Below, one piece after another: positions 15,566-24,382 of a DNA stretch of 64,000 bases; the first letter of the stretch is position 1; each line of letters starts with the position of its first letter. Below the pieces are notes generated by a model. That model saw only the letters and a list, made by a program, of their open reading frames with translations. It ran no database searches and was not told the origin of the DNA. The stretch is from an uncultured Candidatus Melainabacteria bacterium (GTDB taxonomy: Bacteria > Cyanobacteriota > Vampirovibrionia > Gastranaerophilales > Gastranaerophilaceae), in contig CATLFB010000002.1 of assembly GCA_949927415.1 (NCBI GenBank), positions 248,001 through 312,000 of the forward strand. Direction: 5' to 3'. Both the position numbers and the translations under genes were made by a program.

Positions 15566-16919
15566 CGAAAATAATATTTTAGAAACAATAAATATGATAA
15601 AGCTTCACAATCTTGATATAAGAACGGTGACGCTTTCTCTAAGCCTTCGCGACTGCATTGACAGAGATGTCGATGTTGTTTGCGAAAACATTCACAACAA
15701 AATAACAAAATATGCCAAAAATCTTGTTGAATACGCAAACGAACTAGAAAACGAATATTCCATCCCGATTATCAACAAAAGAATTGCGGTTACACCGATT
15801 TCATTAATCGGCGAGGCATGCAAAAATCCGGATTACGTGAAAATTGCAAAAACTCTTGATAATGCAGGAAAAGAAGTCGGCGTGAACTTTATCGGCGGCT
15901 TTTCGGCACTTGTTGAAAAAGGCTGCACAAAAGGCGACAAACTTTTAATCGAAAGTATTCCACAAGCCTTGGCCGAAACAGATTTTCTGTGCTCATCCAT
16001 AAATCTTGCCTCATCAAAGGCCGGAATAAACATGGATGCGGTTTTGAAGATGGCGGAAACCATAAAAAAAGCCGCTGAGCTTACAAAAGACAGAGACTGC
16101 ATAGGCGCTGCAAAACTTGTTTGCTTCTGCAATTCTCCGGGCGACAATCCTTTTATGGCCGGAGCATTTTGCGGGATGGGCGAACCTGAATGCGCTTTGA
16201 ATGTCGGAGTTTCAGGACCGGGGGTTGTGAGAGCCGCGATTTTGGATTTGCCTGAAGGCGCTGATATGAGCGATCTTGCGAATAAAATTAAACAAACCGC
16301 ATACAAAATCACGACAACGGGCGAACTTGTGGGCAGAAAACTTGCAAAACGTTTAGGAATACCGTTTGGCGTAATTGATTTGTCGCTTGCACCAACACCC
16401 GCTGAAGGCGACAGTGTTGCGGGAATTTTTCAGGCAATGGGGCTTGAACATGCAGGAGCGCATGGCACAACGGCGGCTCTTGCAATGCTTAATGATGCGG
16501 TGAAAAAAGGCGGAATTATGGCAAGTTCGCATGTCGGCGGGCTATCGGGCGCATTTATTCCCGTGTCGGAAGATGCCGGAATGATTGAGGCGGCCGCAAA
16601 GGGCTGTTTGACTTTTGATAAACTGGAAGCGATGACATCAGTTTGTTCGGTCGGACTTGATATGATTGCAATCCCCGGTGACACGCCGGTTGATACGATT
16701 GCCGGCATGATTGCCGATGAAATGGCGATTGGTATGATTAATAAAAAGACGACTGCTGTCAGAATTATTCCTGCAATTGGAAAAGGGGTTGGGGAAAGCG
16801 TCGGATGGGGCGGTTTGCTTGGTGAAGCTCCAATTATGAAAGTCAACGGGCTCTCGTCAACCGGTTTTGTCAGACGCGGCGGACGAATTCCTGCCCCGAT
16901 TCACAGTTTAAATAATTAA
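15552..16919 (+). CDS. UPF0210 (PFL/DUF711) family protein
   Basis: A 455-aa cytoplasmic protein of the UPF0210 family, whose fold resembles glycyl-radical enzymes but whose biochemical function is not established. It is full length. It shows the conserved N-terminal [32 protein letters not shown] in the middle and the VGVSGPGVV and [12 protein letters not shown] motifs. In other bacteria the gene usually follows a small ACT-domain gene; here instead it overlaps the motor gene by 14 nt, so the pair may be translationally coupled. Whether the motor and this protein work together is unknown. Confidence 0.88.
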   Translation: MAVINENNILETINMIKLHNLDIRTVTLSLSLRDCIDRDVDVVCENIHNKITKYAKNLVEYANELENEYSIPIINKRIAVTPISLIGEACKNPDYVKIAKTLDNAGKEVGVNFIGGFSALVEKGCTKGDKLLIESIPQALAETDFLCSSINLASSKAGINMDAVLKMAETIKKAAELTKDRDCIGAAKLVCFCNSPGDNPFMAGAFCGMGEPECALNVGVSGPGVVRAAILDLPEGADMSDLANKIKQTAYKITTTGELVGRKLAKRLGIPFGVIDLSLAPTPAEGDSVAGIFQAMGLEHAGAHGTTAALAMLNDAVKKGGIMASSHVGGLSGAFIPVSEDAGMIEAAAKGCLTFDKLEAMTSVCSVGLDMIAIPGDTPVDTIAGMIADEMAIGMINKKTTAVRIIPAIGKGVGESVGWGGLLGEAPIMKVNGLSSTGFVRRGGRIPAPIHSLNN

Positions 16920-17001
16920 TTCATTTGAAGGACTTGTTTATTTTTAATGATATGATAAATTATTATTTAGTGATGATTAGAGTAGTAAATAAGGCATAAT
17001 T

Positions 17002-17313
17002 ATGGGAAAATCATTTAACGAACTAGCACAACATTTAAAACAATATCTTATTGACTGCCATTCAAACTACAAAGGTTTGAAAAACGTTGCGACTGAAAGA
17101 TACAATAATTTGAAGGTTTATATGGAACCTGAAATTTATCAGACATTTCATGTCATTGTAAGAATCGGAATTTCAGAAGCTGTATTTATAATGCCGGAAG
17201 CTCAGCCATACAATGGCGGCCTTGGAATGGACGAAAAGTTTGTTCTTCGCTGGCTGCAAAATGCATTTATCTCGGAAGACTTGAGTTCATTGTGGAAAAA
17301 TGCACAGTTGTAA
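17002..17313 (+). CDS. Unrecognised 103-aa protein, paralogue of the next gene
   Basis: A small soluble protein of unknown function. It shares with the next gene the order KSFN-LA-L, N-Y-GLK, RYNNL-hydrophobic, a VI-(K/R)IGISE-VF core, and a GGLGMDE box followed by a tryptophan-containing helix. The pair looks like a recent tandem duplication that has diverged to about half identity. The GGLGMDE motif may form a turn or ligand site. A weak AAGG precedes the ATG. No membrane or secretion signal is seen. Confidence 0.75.
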   Translation: MGKSFNELAQHLKQYLIDCHSNYKGLKNVATERYNNLKVYMEPEIYQTFHVIVRIGISEAVFIMPEAQPYNGGLGMDEKFVLRWLQNAFISEDLSSLWKNAQL

Positions 17314-17367
17314 ACTATAGAAACTTATGCTATAATATAAATATACTTGTATATGATTGGATGATTG

Positions 17368-17703
17368 ATGGCTAAAAGTTTTAATGATTTGGCGTATGAT
17401 TTAAGAGATTTTATTGTAGATAAACACGCAAACTATCGCGGTTTAAAGCATATGAGTTTGCAAAGATACAATAATCTCAATATCAGTATGAATTCAAAAC
17501 GCTACGGCCAGCAGCATGTTATTATAAAAATCGGGATATCAGAAGGCGTATTTTCGTTTCCGTACGTTAACAAAATGGACGGCGGTCTTGGAATGGACGA
17601 AAGATATGTTATGCAATGGATTGGCAACGATGCTGTGATTCAGGCCTTAACCGAGCACTGGAAGGTTATCAAACTTTTAGAATTAGAACAGGATGAAAAA
17701 TAG
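17368..17703 (+). CDS. Unrecognised 111-aa protein, paralogue of the preceding gene
   Basis: This is the second copy of the pair, with the same KSFNDLA start, RYNNL strand, IKIGISEGVF core and GGLGMDERY box, plus an extra acidic tail (ELEQDEK). I start it at the ATG at 17368 rather than the overlapping TTG at 17365. A TATAAT near 17333 suggests its own promoter. It converges on uvrC with a 52-nt gap. Function unknown. Confidence 0.75.
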   Translation: MAKSFNDLAYDLRDFIVDKHANYRGLKHMSLQRYNNLNISMNSKRYGQQHVIIKIGISEGVFSFPYVNKMDGGLGMDERYVMQWIGNDAVIQALTEHWKVIKLLELEQDEK

Positions 17704-17755
17704 TTTTTTATAAGTTTTTGCGCGGCAGTGTATTGATAAGGATTTTCGGATTCTG

Positions 17756-19447
17756 TTAAGCTTGATTTGAATCCTTTTTGAGAGTCTGTTTTTTGACCAT
17801 TGTTTTTGAGCGCAAATTCCTGTGATAAGTTATCGCAAACCTGTGCGCCTCATCACGAATTCTCTGGAACAAAAACAGAGCACTTGAATTCTGCGGTAAA
17901 ATCACAGGCTCAGAACGTTTTGGCAGGAAAACTTCCTCATGCTTTTTCGCTAAACTCACAACGTCAATTCCTGTTATTCCAAGTTCTTCGATAATCTGCA
18001 TAACACTTGACAATTGCCCCTTGCCGCCATCTATTATCATCAAATCCGGCTTGTCCCAATTCTTCTCGCCCAGATGCTTGAGCCTTCTGGTGAGAACCTC
18101 TTTCATCGAAAGAAAATCGTCGGGTTTTCCTTCGGTCGTGCGGATTTTGAACCGTTTGTATTCTGATTTTTTGCTCTGTCCGTTGATGAATGTAATCATT
18201 GATGCAACGGTATTTGTGCCCTGAATGTGCGAAATATCATAGCATTCAATCCTGTGCGGAAAGTTTTTCAACTCGAGTTTTTCCGCAAGATAAGATCCGA
18301 TTTCGTTGAAATCGTCGCGAATTTTCGACATCTTTTTGAGTTTAGCGTTGTCAAGAACGACTTTCGCATTCTTGTCTGCCAGCATTTGAAGTTCCTTGCC
18401 TTGCGCAGATTTGCCGTAACTGATTTTGACTTTTTTCTTCGCCAAAATCTCCAGCCACTCTTCGTAAAGATCTTTTTCCCCAACGTTTTCCAACTCATTC
18501 GAAACGATTTTGTCAGGATAACCGAGGGTTAGATTGTTGTAATATTCTTTGAAAAATGTCGCAAAAAATTCCGTCTTGTCTTCTGTCTCAACTTCGTAAA
18601 CAAAATCTTTTTTATCAATAAGCCGCCCTTCGCGCACCATAAGGATTACGATTGCAAATATTCCGTCTTCCGTCAACAGAGAAATTATGTCCTCGTTGAG
18701 TTTGGTGTTTTCGTAAACGACTTTCTGCTTTTCAAGCGTTTTTTTCAAATCAAGAAAACTGTCGCGAAGCCGCGCCGCTTTTTCAAACTGTTCGGCCGCC
18801 GCAAACTTTTCCATTTGCTCTTTTAACTGCGCCATAAGTTCTGACTGTTTGCCCGAAAGAAAAAGTTCTGCCTGATGAACAAGACTTTTGTACTCTTCGC
18901 TTGTAACTTTGTTCTGGCAAGGCGCCATACAGCGCCCGATGTGGTAGTAAAGGCAGGGGCGGTCTTTGAATTTCGGTGATTTGCACTGTTTCAAAGGAAA
19001 AATCTTCTTTAAAAAATCCAGCGTCGAATACATTGCGCGAACATCCGTGTAAGGCCCGTAATATCTGCCTTTTTCGGGATTCATATTCTTTTTCCTCACA
19101 ACCTGAATCCGCGGGAAATCTTCGTCCGTTATCAGAAAATACGGATATTTTTTGTCGTCTTTAAGAAGAATATTGTAGCGCGGTTTGTGCTTTTTTATTA
19201 AGTGGCTTTCTAAAATAAGCGCTTCGACTTCTGTGTTTGTAATAATGTATTCAAGCCGCTCTATTTGAGATACAAGAACCTGAACTTTCACGCTGTCATG
19301 ATGCTTTTTGTTGAAATAACTCATCACGCGGCGCTTGAGGATTTTTGCTTTGCCCACGTAAATTATTTCGTCATCCTTGTTATAATAAATATAGCAGCCC
19401 GGAAGCGAGGGAAGAAGTTTTAATGTTTGTCTCAAATTCTCGTTCAT
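17756..19447 (-). CDS. uvrC: Excinuclease ABC subunit C, lacking the C-terminal HhH domain
   Basis: UvrC makes both incisions in nucleotide excision repair with UvrA and UvrB. The 563-aa product has the N-terminal GIY-YIG nuclease (GCYIYYNKDDEIIYVGKAK near residues 17-35), the Cys-rich region (CLYYHIGRCMAPC), the UVR motif (AAEQFEKAARLRD) and the RNase H-like endonuclease (ECYDISH, then LMIIDGGKGQL). It stops shortly after FAITYHRNLRSK. The paired helix-hairpin-helix DNA-binding domain of about 60 residues, present in most UvrC, is absent, and no frame continues it before the convergent neighbour. The ATG at 19447 is 7 nt after TGTTATAAT, so the mRNA is probably leaderless. Confidence 0.95.
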   Translation of the reverse strand: MNENLRQTLKLLPSLPGCYIYYNKDDEIIYVGKAKILKRRVMSYFNKKHHDSVKVQVLVSQIERLEYIITNTEVEALILESHLIKKHKPRYNILLKDDKKYPYFLITDEDFPRIQVVRKKNMNPEKGRYYGPYTDVRAMYSTLDFLKKIFPLKQCKSPKFKDRPCLYYHIGRCMAPCQNKVTSEEYKSLVHQAELFLSGKQSELMAQLKEQMEKFAAAEQFEKAARLRDSFLDLKKTLEKQKVVYENTKLNEDIISLLTEDGIFAIVILMVREGRLIDKKDFVYEVETEDKTEFFATFFKEYYNNLTLGYPDKIVSNELENVGEKDLYEEWLEILAKKKVKISYGKSAQGKELQMLADKNAKVVLDNAKLKKMSKIRDDFNEIGSYLAEKLELKNFPHRIECYDISHIQGTNTVASMITFINGQSKKSEYKRFKIRTTEGKPDDFLSMKEVLTRRLKHLGEKNWDKPDLMIIDGGKGQLSSVMQIIEELGITGIDVVSLAKKHEEVFLPKRSEPVILPQNSSALFLFQRIRDEAHRFAITYHRNLRSKTMVKKQTLKKDSNQA

Positions 19448-19463
19448 CAACTATATTATAACA
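19448..19463 (-). promoter_or_regulatory. Leaderless extended -10 promoter of uvrC
   Basis: TGTTATAAT on the minus strand ends 7 nt before the ATG at 19447. Confidence 0.6.
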
Positions 19464-19569
19464 TATCAGTCGCAAATTAAGAAAATCTTAACACCTGGAC
19501 AAGCAAAAAATTCCATTGTACAATAAATTCGTAACAGTATATTTTTGTAACTAAAGGAAAACCCTCACT

Positions 19570-19938
19570 ATGCTTTTGAAAGACCTGCCAAAGTGCCCTG
19601 TTGAAACAACCTTAAAAATGATTGGAAAAAAGTGGAAAGTCATTATTTTGCGCGAACTTTTGTCAGGCACAAAGCGTTTCGGAGAGTTGAAAACCTCTGT
19701 CAGCGGCATATCCCAGAAGGTTCTGACAGCAAATTTGAGACAGATGGAAGAAGACGGACTTATTTTTAGAAAAACCTATAACGAAGTTCCGCCGCGTGTG
19801 GATTACACGCTCACTGACGTCGGCTATAGTCTGGCATCAGTTCTCGACTCGATGGCAGATTGGGGCGAAGGTTACAAACAATTCCTTAAACTCATTGAAA
19901 AACAAAACCGCAAATCCAAAAAAGAAAAAATTGATTAA
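19570..19938 (+). CDS. HxlR-family transcriptional regulator
   Basis: A 122-aa winged helix-turn-helix regulator of the HxlR type. It shows the CPVETTLKMIGKKWKVIILREL start, the GISQKVLTANLRQMEEDGLI recognition helix and the DYTLTDVGYSL wing. Such proteins sense redox or electrophile stress, often through an N-terminal cysteine, and Cys9 fits. AAAGGA lies about 11 nt before the ATG. A metal-type repressor gene follows 43 nt later on the same strand, so the two may be co-transcribed. Targets are unknown. Confidence 0.9.
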   Translation: MLLKDLPKCPVETTLKMIGKKWKVIILRELLSGTKRFGELKTSVSGISQKVLTANLRQMEEDGLIFRKTYNEVPPRVDYTLTDVGYSLASVLDSMADWGEGYKQFLKLIEKQNRKSKKEKID

Positions 19939-19981
19939 ATCCGGAAAACTGGTTTTATAAGGTAAAAGAAAGGCTTGTAAC

Positions 19982-20407
19982 ATGGAAAAACTTTCTCACA
20001 GTCAGGAAGATTATCTTGAAGAAATCTACAAACAGGTTCTCAAAAACGGCTATGCAAAAGTGACAGAAATCTCAAACGCCCTAAACGTCAAAAAGGCTTC
20101 CGTAACCGGCGCGCTGAACGTACTTGCCGCAAAAAAACTCATAAATTACGAGCCTTATTCCAAAATAACCGTTACAAAACAAGGCGAAGAATTTGCAAAA
20201 ACAATTTTGAATAAACATGAAAGCCTATGCGCTTTTTTTGAACATGTTTTGAAACTTTCGCCCTCCGAAGCCTCTGAAAATGCCTGCAAAATGGAACATA
20301 TCGTGAGCGAAAAATTCTTCAAAAATTTCGTCAAATTTTCAGACTACATCCAAAATTATTGCACTGAAAACCCCGAATTTTTAAAAAATTATAATGATTT
20401 AATTTGA
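19982..20407 (+). CDS. DtxR/MntR-family metal-dependent repressor
   Basis: A 141-aa regulator with the N-terminal winged helix (SHSQEDYLEEIYKQ, then EISNALNVKKASVTGALNVLAAKKLI) and the metal-binding dimerisation domain (NKHESLCAFFEHVL, with CKMEHIVS). It lacks the SH3-like third domain, as MntR does. It should bind DNA when loaded with Mn2+ or Fe2+. A perfect 9+9 inverted repeat lies 38 nt after its stop and overlaps the promoter of the next gene, a likely target site. Whether iron or manganese is sensed cannot be decided. Confidence 0.88.
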   Translation: MEKLSHSQEDYLEEIYKQVLKNGYAKVTEISNALNVKKASVTGALNVLAAKKLINYEPYSKITVTKQGEEFAKTILNKHESLCAFFEHVLKLSPSEASENACKMEHIVSEKFFKNFVKFSDYIQNYCTENPEFLKNYNDLI

Positions 20408-20422
20408 AAATGCGTCTCAGGC

Positions 20423-20451
20423 TTGACAAGGATATTTGTTTGCATTATTGT
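20423..20451 (+). promoter_or_regulatory. Promoter of the 20509 gene
   Basis: TTGACA (20423-20428) and TATTGT (20446-20451) are 17 nt apart. The -10 lies within the inverted repeat described next. Confidence 0.5.
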
Positions 20452-20469
20452 TAGTTATGCCTAACAATA
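20446..20469. promoter_or_regulatory. Probable DtxR/MntR operator
   Basis: TATTGTTAG-N6-CTAACAATA is a perfect inverted repeat. Its TTAG/CTAA core resembles DtxR-type boxes, and it overlaps a -10 element just downstream of the repressor gene. Binding there would block transcription of the 20509 gene. Confidence 0.5.
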
Positions 20470-20508
20470 TGAATTTAAACACAGCCAAAACAGAAAGCAA
20501 AAATATTA

Positions 20509-21549
20509 ATGAAGATAATCACACTAGCAAAATACATTGACCAGCCGGCAGTTTTGAGCAGGCTTCACTCTAAAATGCCCGCTGCTCTGGCAGGCGTTGG
20601 CGCAGGCGTCTGGGGATGGGAAACTTTTCACAAATCACGGAATGATTCAAAAAAATCTCTCAACGCATTTAAAAACGCGGTTACGATTGCAAGCGCGGCA
20701 ACTGCTTCATACATTGGCGCAAGAGGGCTAAAATTCGGCGGCAAAACAGTTTTTAAAGGATTGCTTGAATACACTCCGATTGAAAAAGTTTTGCAAAAAC
20801 AGGCATCTGCAATCGACAAATTCTTGTCGGAAAACGTTCTGAAAGACGATTTGCTGCTAAAAACTTTACAAAATTCCAAAAGAAGAAAATTTTCTCTAAA
20901 AGACATTGAAATAATTACGGAGAAAATGCCGAAAAATCAAAAAACAAAAGCTTTTTTATCAGAGATTCTGCCTGAGCCGGAGAATTTGAACTCAAAAGAA
21001 ATTTTTTCCGAAATCAAACGCCTTTCACTGATTGGCTTGATACCTGTTGCAGGCGGCGTGGCAGGAGGCATTGCGGCGGATGTTTTTACCGGAACGCAAA
21101 GCAAAAAAACGACAGCAAACAAGGTGAAAGAAGGGGTTTATCAATATCTTGCAAATATTTTCCTTTGTAATGTGGGTGCGGGCGCTGCACTTTACGCGAG
21201 CGAAAAAATGACAGCCCGCAAGATAATTAAACCGCTGACGCCTGTAAAAAAACTTGCGGTAATAATGGCAGGAATAACGGCGACCGGAATTGTCGGCGGG
21301 AGCGTAATTGCGAATTACATTTCTAAAAAATGCATAGACCCGCTTTTTGGCAAAAAACATGGAAAAGGCGAAAATATTTACAGTGAGCGAAAACCCGAGC
21401 CCCTCGACATCGCGCTTCATACGGACGATATTGCAACGGCCGGAGTTCTGTCGGGATTCAAGTGGATTGAGCCGGCTTTGCCCGTGATGTATTTTATTTC
21501 AGGTTATCGCGCAGGAATCGGGTATCGAAATAATAACAAGAATGGATAG
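20509..21549 (+). CDS. Unrecognised 346-aa membrane-associated protein
   Basis: I do not recognise this protein. It has several Gly/Ala-rich apolar stretches (about 24-40, 60-73, 170-190, 215-232 and 246-268) that look like amphipathic or weak membrane helices, separated by Lys-rich loops. There is no cleavable signal peptide. The gene lies behind a promoter overlapped by a putative DtxR/MntR operator, so it may respond to iron or manganese. No strong Shine-Dalgarno is seen before the ATG. A copy of the dispersed repeat follows. Transport, storage or membrane remodelling are possible roles, none shown. Confidence 0.65.
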   Translation: MKIITLAKYIDQPAVLSRLHSKMPAALAGVGAGVWGWETFHKSRNDSKKSLNAFKNAVTIASAATASYIGARGLKFGGKTVFKGLLEYTPIEKVLQKQASAIDKFLSENVLKDDLLLKTLQNSKRRKFSLKDIEIITEKMPKNQKTKAFLSEILPEPENLNSKEIFSEIKRLSLIGLIPVAGGVAGGIAADVFTGTQSKKTTANKVKEGVYQYLANIFLCNVGAGAALYASEKMTARKIIKPLTPVKKLAVIMAGITATGIVGGSVIANYISKKCIDPLFGKKHGKGENIYSERKPEPLDIALHTDDIATAGVLSGFKWIEPALPVMYFISGYRAGIGYRNNNKNG

Positions 21550-21569
21550 CAAAAAAATTGTCGAAAACT

Positions 21570-21612
21570 AACTCCCGCGATACCGACTTTGCACCTTTCA
21601 CTCCTCACCATT
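21570..21612. repeat. Partial copy of the GTGAAAGGTGA-type dispersed repeat (inverted)
   Basis: AACTCCCGCGATACCGACTT and GCACCTTTCACTCCTCACC match the right end of the element at 8216-8378. Confidence 0.5.
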
Positions 21613-21630
21613 CTCTTTCCTCCAAATTTG

Positions 21631-21645
21631 TGCTACAATTTGACT
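21631..21645 (+). promoter_or_regulatory. Leaderless extended -10 promoter of the nitrilase-family gene
   Basis: TGCTACAAT (21631-21639) is followed by exactly 6 nt and then ATG. No ribosome-binding site exists. Confidence 0.65.
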
Positions 21646-22455
21646 ATGGCAGGAATTCTAAATATACAACTTAATCCGGTTTTGGGCGATAAAATAAAAA
21701 ACCTTGAAACCGTGAACAATTATATCGAACAATTTAGCGGCAAAAACTTGGACCTTGTGGTTTTGCCGGAATTTTTCAGTACGGGAATCCATGATGATTC
21801 TTTTTTGAATGTGCCGGAAGATACTGAAGGCGGCATTGTGACCGAAATCCTTTCTGAAACCGCTAAAAAGTTTAGGGTAAATATTGTCTGCGGCTCGGTA
21901 ATCGAGCGGGATGGCGAAAAACTATACAACACGACATTTGTCCTCAACCGTCAGGGCGAAATAGTCGGAAAATACCGAAAAATCCATCTTTACAGATTCT
22001 TTGGCGGCAACGAACACACCTATCTTGAACCCGGAAATTTACCTCCGGCTGTGATTGAATTGGATTTTGCAAAAGTGGGTTTAAGCATTTGTTTTGATAT
22101 AAAATATCCGCTTCTATACAAAAACTTAATTCAAAAAGGCGCTGAAATCATTGTTTCGCCAAGTGCATGGAGCGCTTTGACATCTCTTAAACCAAAAGAA
22201 AAAGAAGATTTCGCAAACTGCTGGCGCGCAATGAACATCTGCCGCGCGACAGAAAGCCTTGTTTATTTTGTGACTTCAAACCTTGCAGGGCGCCCCTTTC
22301 CGTTCCTTTACAGCATCGGAAATTCTATGATAACAAACCCTTACGGCGTTGTGGAATCCTGTATGGATGAAAATGAAGGCGCGGTTTTTACAGATATTGA
22401 CCTCAAAACTGTTAGAGATTTGAAAGAGTCAACTCCGATTGCATTTATTGAATAA
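21646..22455 (+). CDS. Carbon-nitrogen hydrolase (nitrilase superfamily)
   Basis: A 269-aa enzyme that should hydrolyse an amide or nitrile bond. The catalytic triad is visible: Glu in VVLPEFF (near residue 41), Lys in YRKIHLY (near 112) and Cys in SICFDIKYP (near 146). It fits the omega-amidase, N-carbamoylputrescine amidase or related branches, but the substrate is unclear. N-carbamoylputrescine amidase would suit the polyamine genes, though this is only a possibility. I start it at the ATG at 21646, where an extended -10 lies 6 nt upstream. The longer frame beginning at 21589 runs through repeat DNA and is not credible. Confidence 0.88.
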   Translation: MAGILNIQLNPVLGDKIKNLETVNNYIEQFSGKNLDLVVLPEFFSTGIHDDSFLNVPEDTEGGIVTEILSETAKKFRVNIVCGSVIERDGEKLYNTTFVLNRQGEIVGKYRKIHLYRFFGGNEHTYLEPGNLPPAVIELDFAKVGLSICFDIKYPLLYKNLIQKGAEIIVSPSAWSALTSLKPKEKEDFANCWRAMNICRATESLVYFVTSNLAGRPFPFLYSIGNSMITNPYGVVESCMDENEGAVFTDIDLKTVRDLKESTPIAFIE

Positions 22456-22485
22456 TTTTTTGAGGCCAAAATAATTGCCTGAGTT

Positions 22486-23217
22486 TTATTTTTTAAGATA
22501 TTCGGCAATATAAGCCTGCGAATTGTTCAGGATGAATTCCACATCGTCAGGGTTTTGAATGTATCTGTAGACGATTTCCTTGTCGGAATTTTCTTTCTCA
22601 ATTATAAGATGCCCGTATTCGGCAAGACGGCCCAGAAAACTCCTTCTTAATCTTACAAGATGAATTTTCTTCAACGGCACGCAAATGTCTTCACAATTGA
22701 AAACGCCCTGTCTGATATGAAGGTTTGAGGTTGTCACAACGCTTCTGTCCGAAAAGTATCGTAAAATCGGGTAAACAATCGGCATAAGGAACGCAAGCGC
22801 GATTAAAAATCCGATTAAACTCGGAATATTTACATAGAAAATCCAGAAATGCGCAATAAGAAGCGGCGAAAATACACATGGCCAAAAAAGCGCCATGCAG
22901 TGCTTTTTAATCTCGTAAACAACAATTTCTTCATCTTCACTGACCTGTTCTTCAAAATCTTCTTCTTTTGCGTGTTCTTTTTGTGCTTCAGGTGCAGCAG
23001 CGGTTTTCAAATCCGACTGCGGGCAGGATTTTTCATAGGATGACAAATCCAATTCTTTTTCGTTTGCATGAATGTCTATGTAAGGTATTGTTATCACACC
23101 TTTTAAATCAGATTTATCCGCTGAATTTCCTTCGTTTTCTTCACGCAAATCATGGCCGCAGAATTTGCAGAAATTGTCGTAATCGTTAACTTTTTTACCG
23201 CAGTTTGGACAGAACAT
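22486..23217 (-). CDS. Zinc-ribbon membrane protein with bacterial PH domain
   Basis: A 243-aa protein in three parts. An N-terminal zinc ribbon has paired CPNC and CKFC (residues 3-21). An acidic, Glu-rich linker follows to about 105. Two adjacent membrane helices (about 112-150) lead into a C-terminal bPH2-like (DUF304/YdbT) domain with RSVVTTSNLHIRQG, VPLKKIHLVRL and a final helix. The function of such proteins is not known; membrane stress or lipid-related roles are often suggested. AAGGA precedes the ATG, and the gene stands alone between convergent and divergent neighbours. Confidence 0.75.
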   Translation of the reverse strand: MFCPNCGKKVNDYDNFCKFCGHDLREENEGNSADKSDLKGVITIPYIDIHANEKELDLSSYEKSCPQSDLKTAAAPEAQKEHAKEEDFEEQVSEDEEIVVYEIKKHCMALFWPCVFSPLLIAHFWIFYVNIPSLIGFLIALAFLMPIVYPILRYFSDRSVVTTSNLHIRQGVFNCEDICVPLKKIHLVRLRRSFLGRLAEYGHLIIEKENSDKEIVYRYIQNPDDVEFILNNSQAYIAEYLKK

Positions 23218-23297
23218 AATTAATCCTTTTTTTTTAATTTATTTTATCATATAATACAAGCACGGTCAATTACCATACGACAAAAAGGCGGAAATAT

Positions 23298-24227
23298 ATG
23301 CAAATAGCTGAAAATTTAACAAAAGAAGATTTATTGAAACTTTATAACACAAACCTCGACGAACTTTTGAAACTCTCAAGCCAATACATAAAAAACGATA
23401 TTGAATTCTGTTCGCTTGTAAACGCCAGAAACGGCAAATGTTCTCAAAACTGCCGCTACTGCGCCCAGAGTTCTCACTACAGAACAGAAATTGAAACTTA
23501 TCCTTTAATCAGCGCAGAAGAAGTTAAAAAAGCCGCGCTTGAGGCAAAAGAAAACCACGTTTCAAGATTTGCAGTCGTCACATCAGGCAAATCTCCCGAC
23601 GAGAGCGACACTGACGGAATCATAAGCTTAATCGAAGAGATTAACAAAATCGACGGTCTCAGAAGTTGCGCATCAATCGGTATTCTTACGGAAGAACAGG
23701 CAAAACAACTTGCCGCAAGCGGTCTGAAACGCTTTCACCACAACATCAACACCTGCCGCTCGTATTACCCGCAAGTATGCACAACCCACACATTTGACGA
23801 CCGTATCAACACATGTAAATTAGTCAAAAAATACGGAATGGAACTTTGCTGCGGCGTAATTCTCGGGATGGGCGAAACCGTTGAACAGCGCGTCGAAATG
23901 GCAATGGAACTTGCCGAAATCCAGCCCGATTCAATTCCGATTAATATCTTGATGCCGATTCCGCAGACGCCGTTTGAAAATTACCTCGACAAAATAGATG
24001 AAGAAAATGTTTTGAGAACGCTTGCGATTTTCAAAATCACAAATCCCAATTCAATCCTTCGTTTTTGCGGCGGCAGAATGAGGCTTTCTGAAGAAAACCA
24101 GATTAAGGCCTTGAATTCTTGTGTGGAAGGCATTTTGACCGGAAATTATCTTACAACAACCGGCAAATCACCATATGAAGACATCGCGCTTGTGAAAAAA
24201 CTCGGACGAAATATTTATAAAAATTAA
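23298..24227 (+). CDS. bioB: Biotin synthase
   Basis: BioB is a radical SAM enzyme that inserts sulfur into dethiobiotin. This 309-aa protein has the CSQNCRYCAQS motif near residue 50, which binds the 4Fe-4S cluster, the RFAVVTSG segment, the NINTCRSYYP and GMGETVEQR motifs, and the C-terminal ILTGNYLTT signature. GGCGG lies 7 nt before the ATG. No other biotin gene is in the window, so the rest of the pathway is elsewhere or dethiobiotin is imported. The 155-nt gap to ispF is GC-rich and contains no gene. Confidence 0.95.
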   Translation: MQIAENLTKEDLLKLYNTNLDELLKLSSQYIKNDIEFCSLVNARNGKCSQNCRYCAQSSHYRTEIETYPLISAEEVKKAALEAKENHVSRFAVVTSGKSPDESDTDGIISLIEEINKIDGLRSCASIGILTEEQAKQLAASGLKRFHHNINTCRSYYPQVCTTHTFDDRINTCKLVKKYGMELCCGVILGMGETVEQRVEMAMELAEIQPDSIPINILMPIPQTPFENYLDKIDEENVLRTLAIFKITNPNSILRFCGGRMRLSEENQIKALNSCVEGILTGNYLTTTGKSPYEDIALVKKLGRNIYKN

Positions 24228-24382
24228 TTTCCGTAAATGGAAACTTTTCGTCGCGCGCCACACGCCACGTAACACGAATAAGCCGCAAATCCGCACTATT
24301 AACACGCCGCACCGCCGCGCATTATCACAACAAGCGCCACTTGCGCCATAAAAGCAGAATTTTTGCAGAAACGGAGAAATTT

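Noticed and set aside
20456-20541. A 27-codon frame starting at the ATG inside the inverted repeat near 20456
   Set aside because: No ribosome-binding site, and it overlaps the real downstream gene; the inverted repeat is better explained as an operator.
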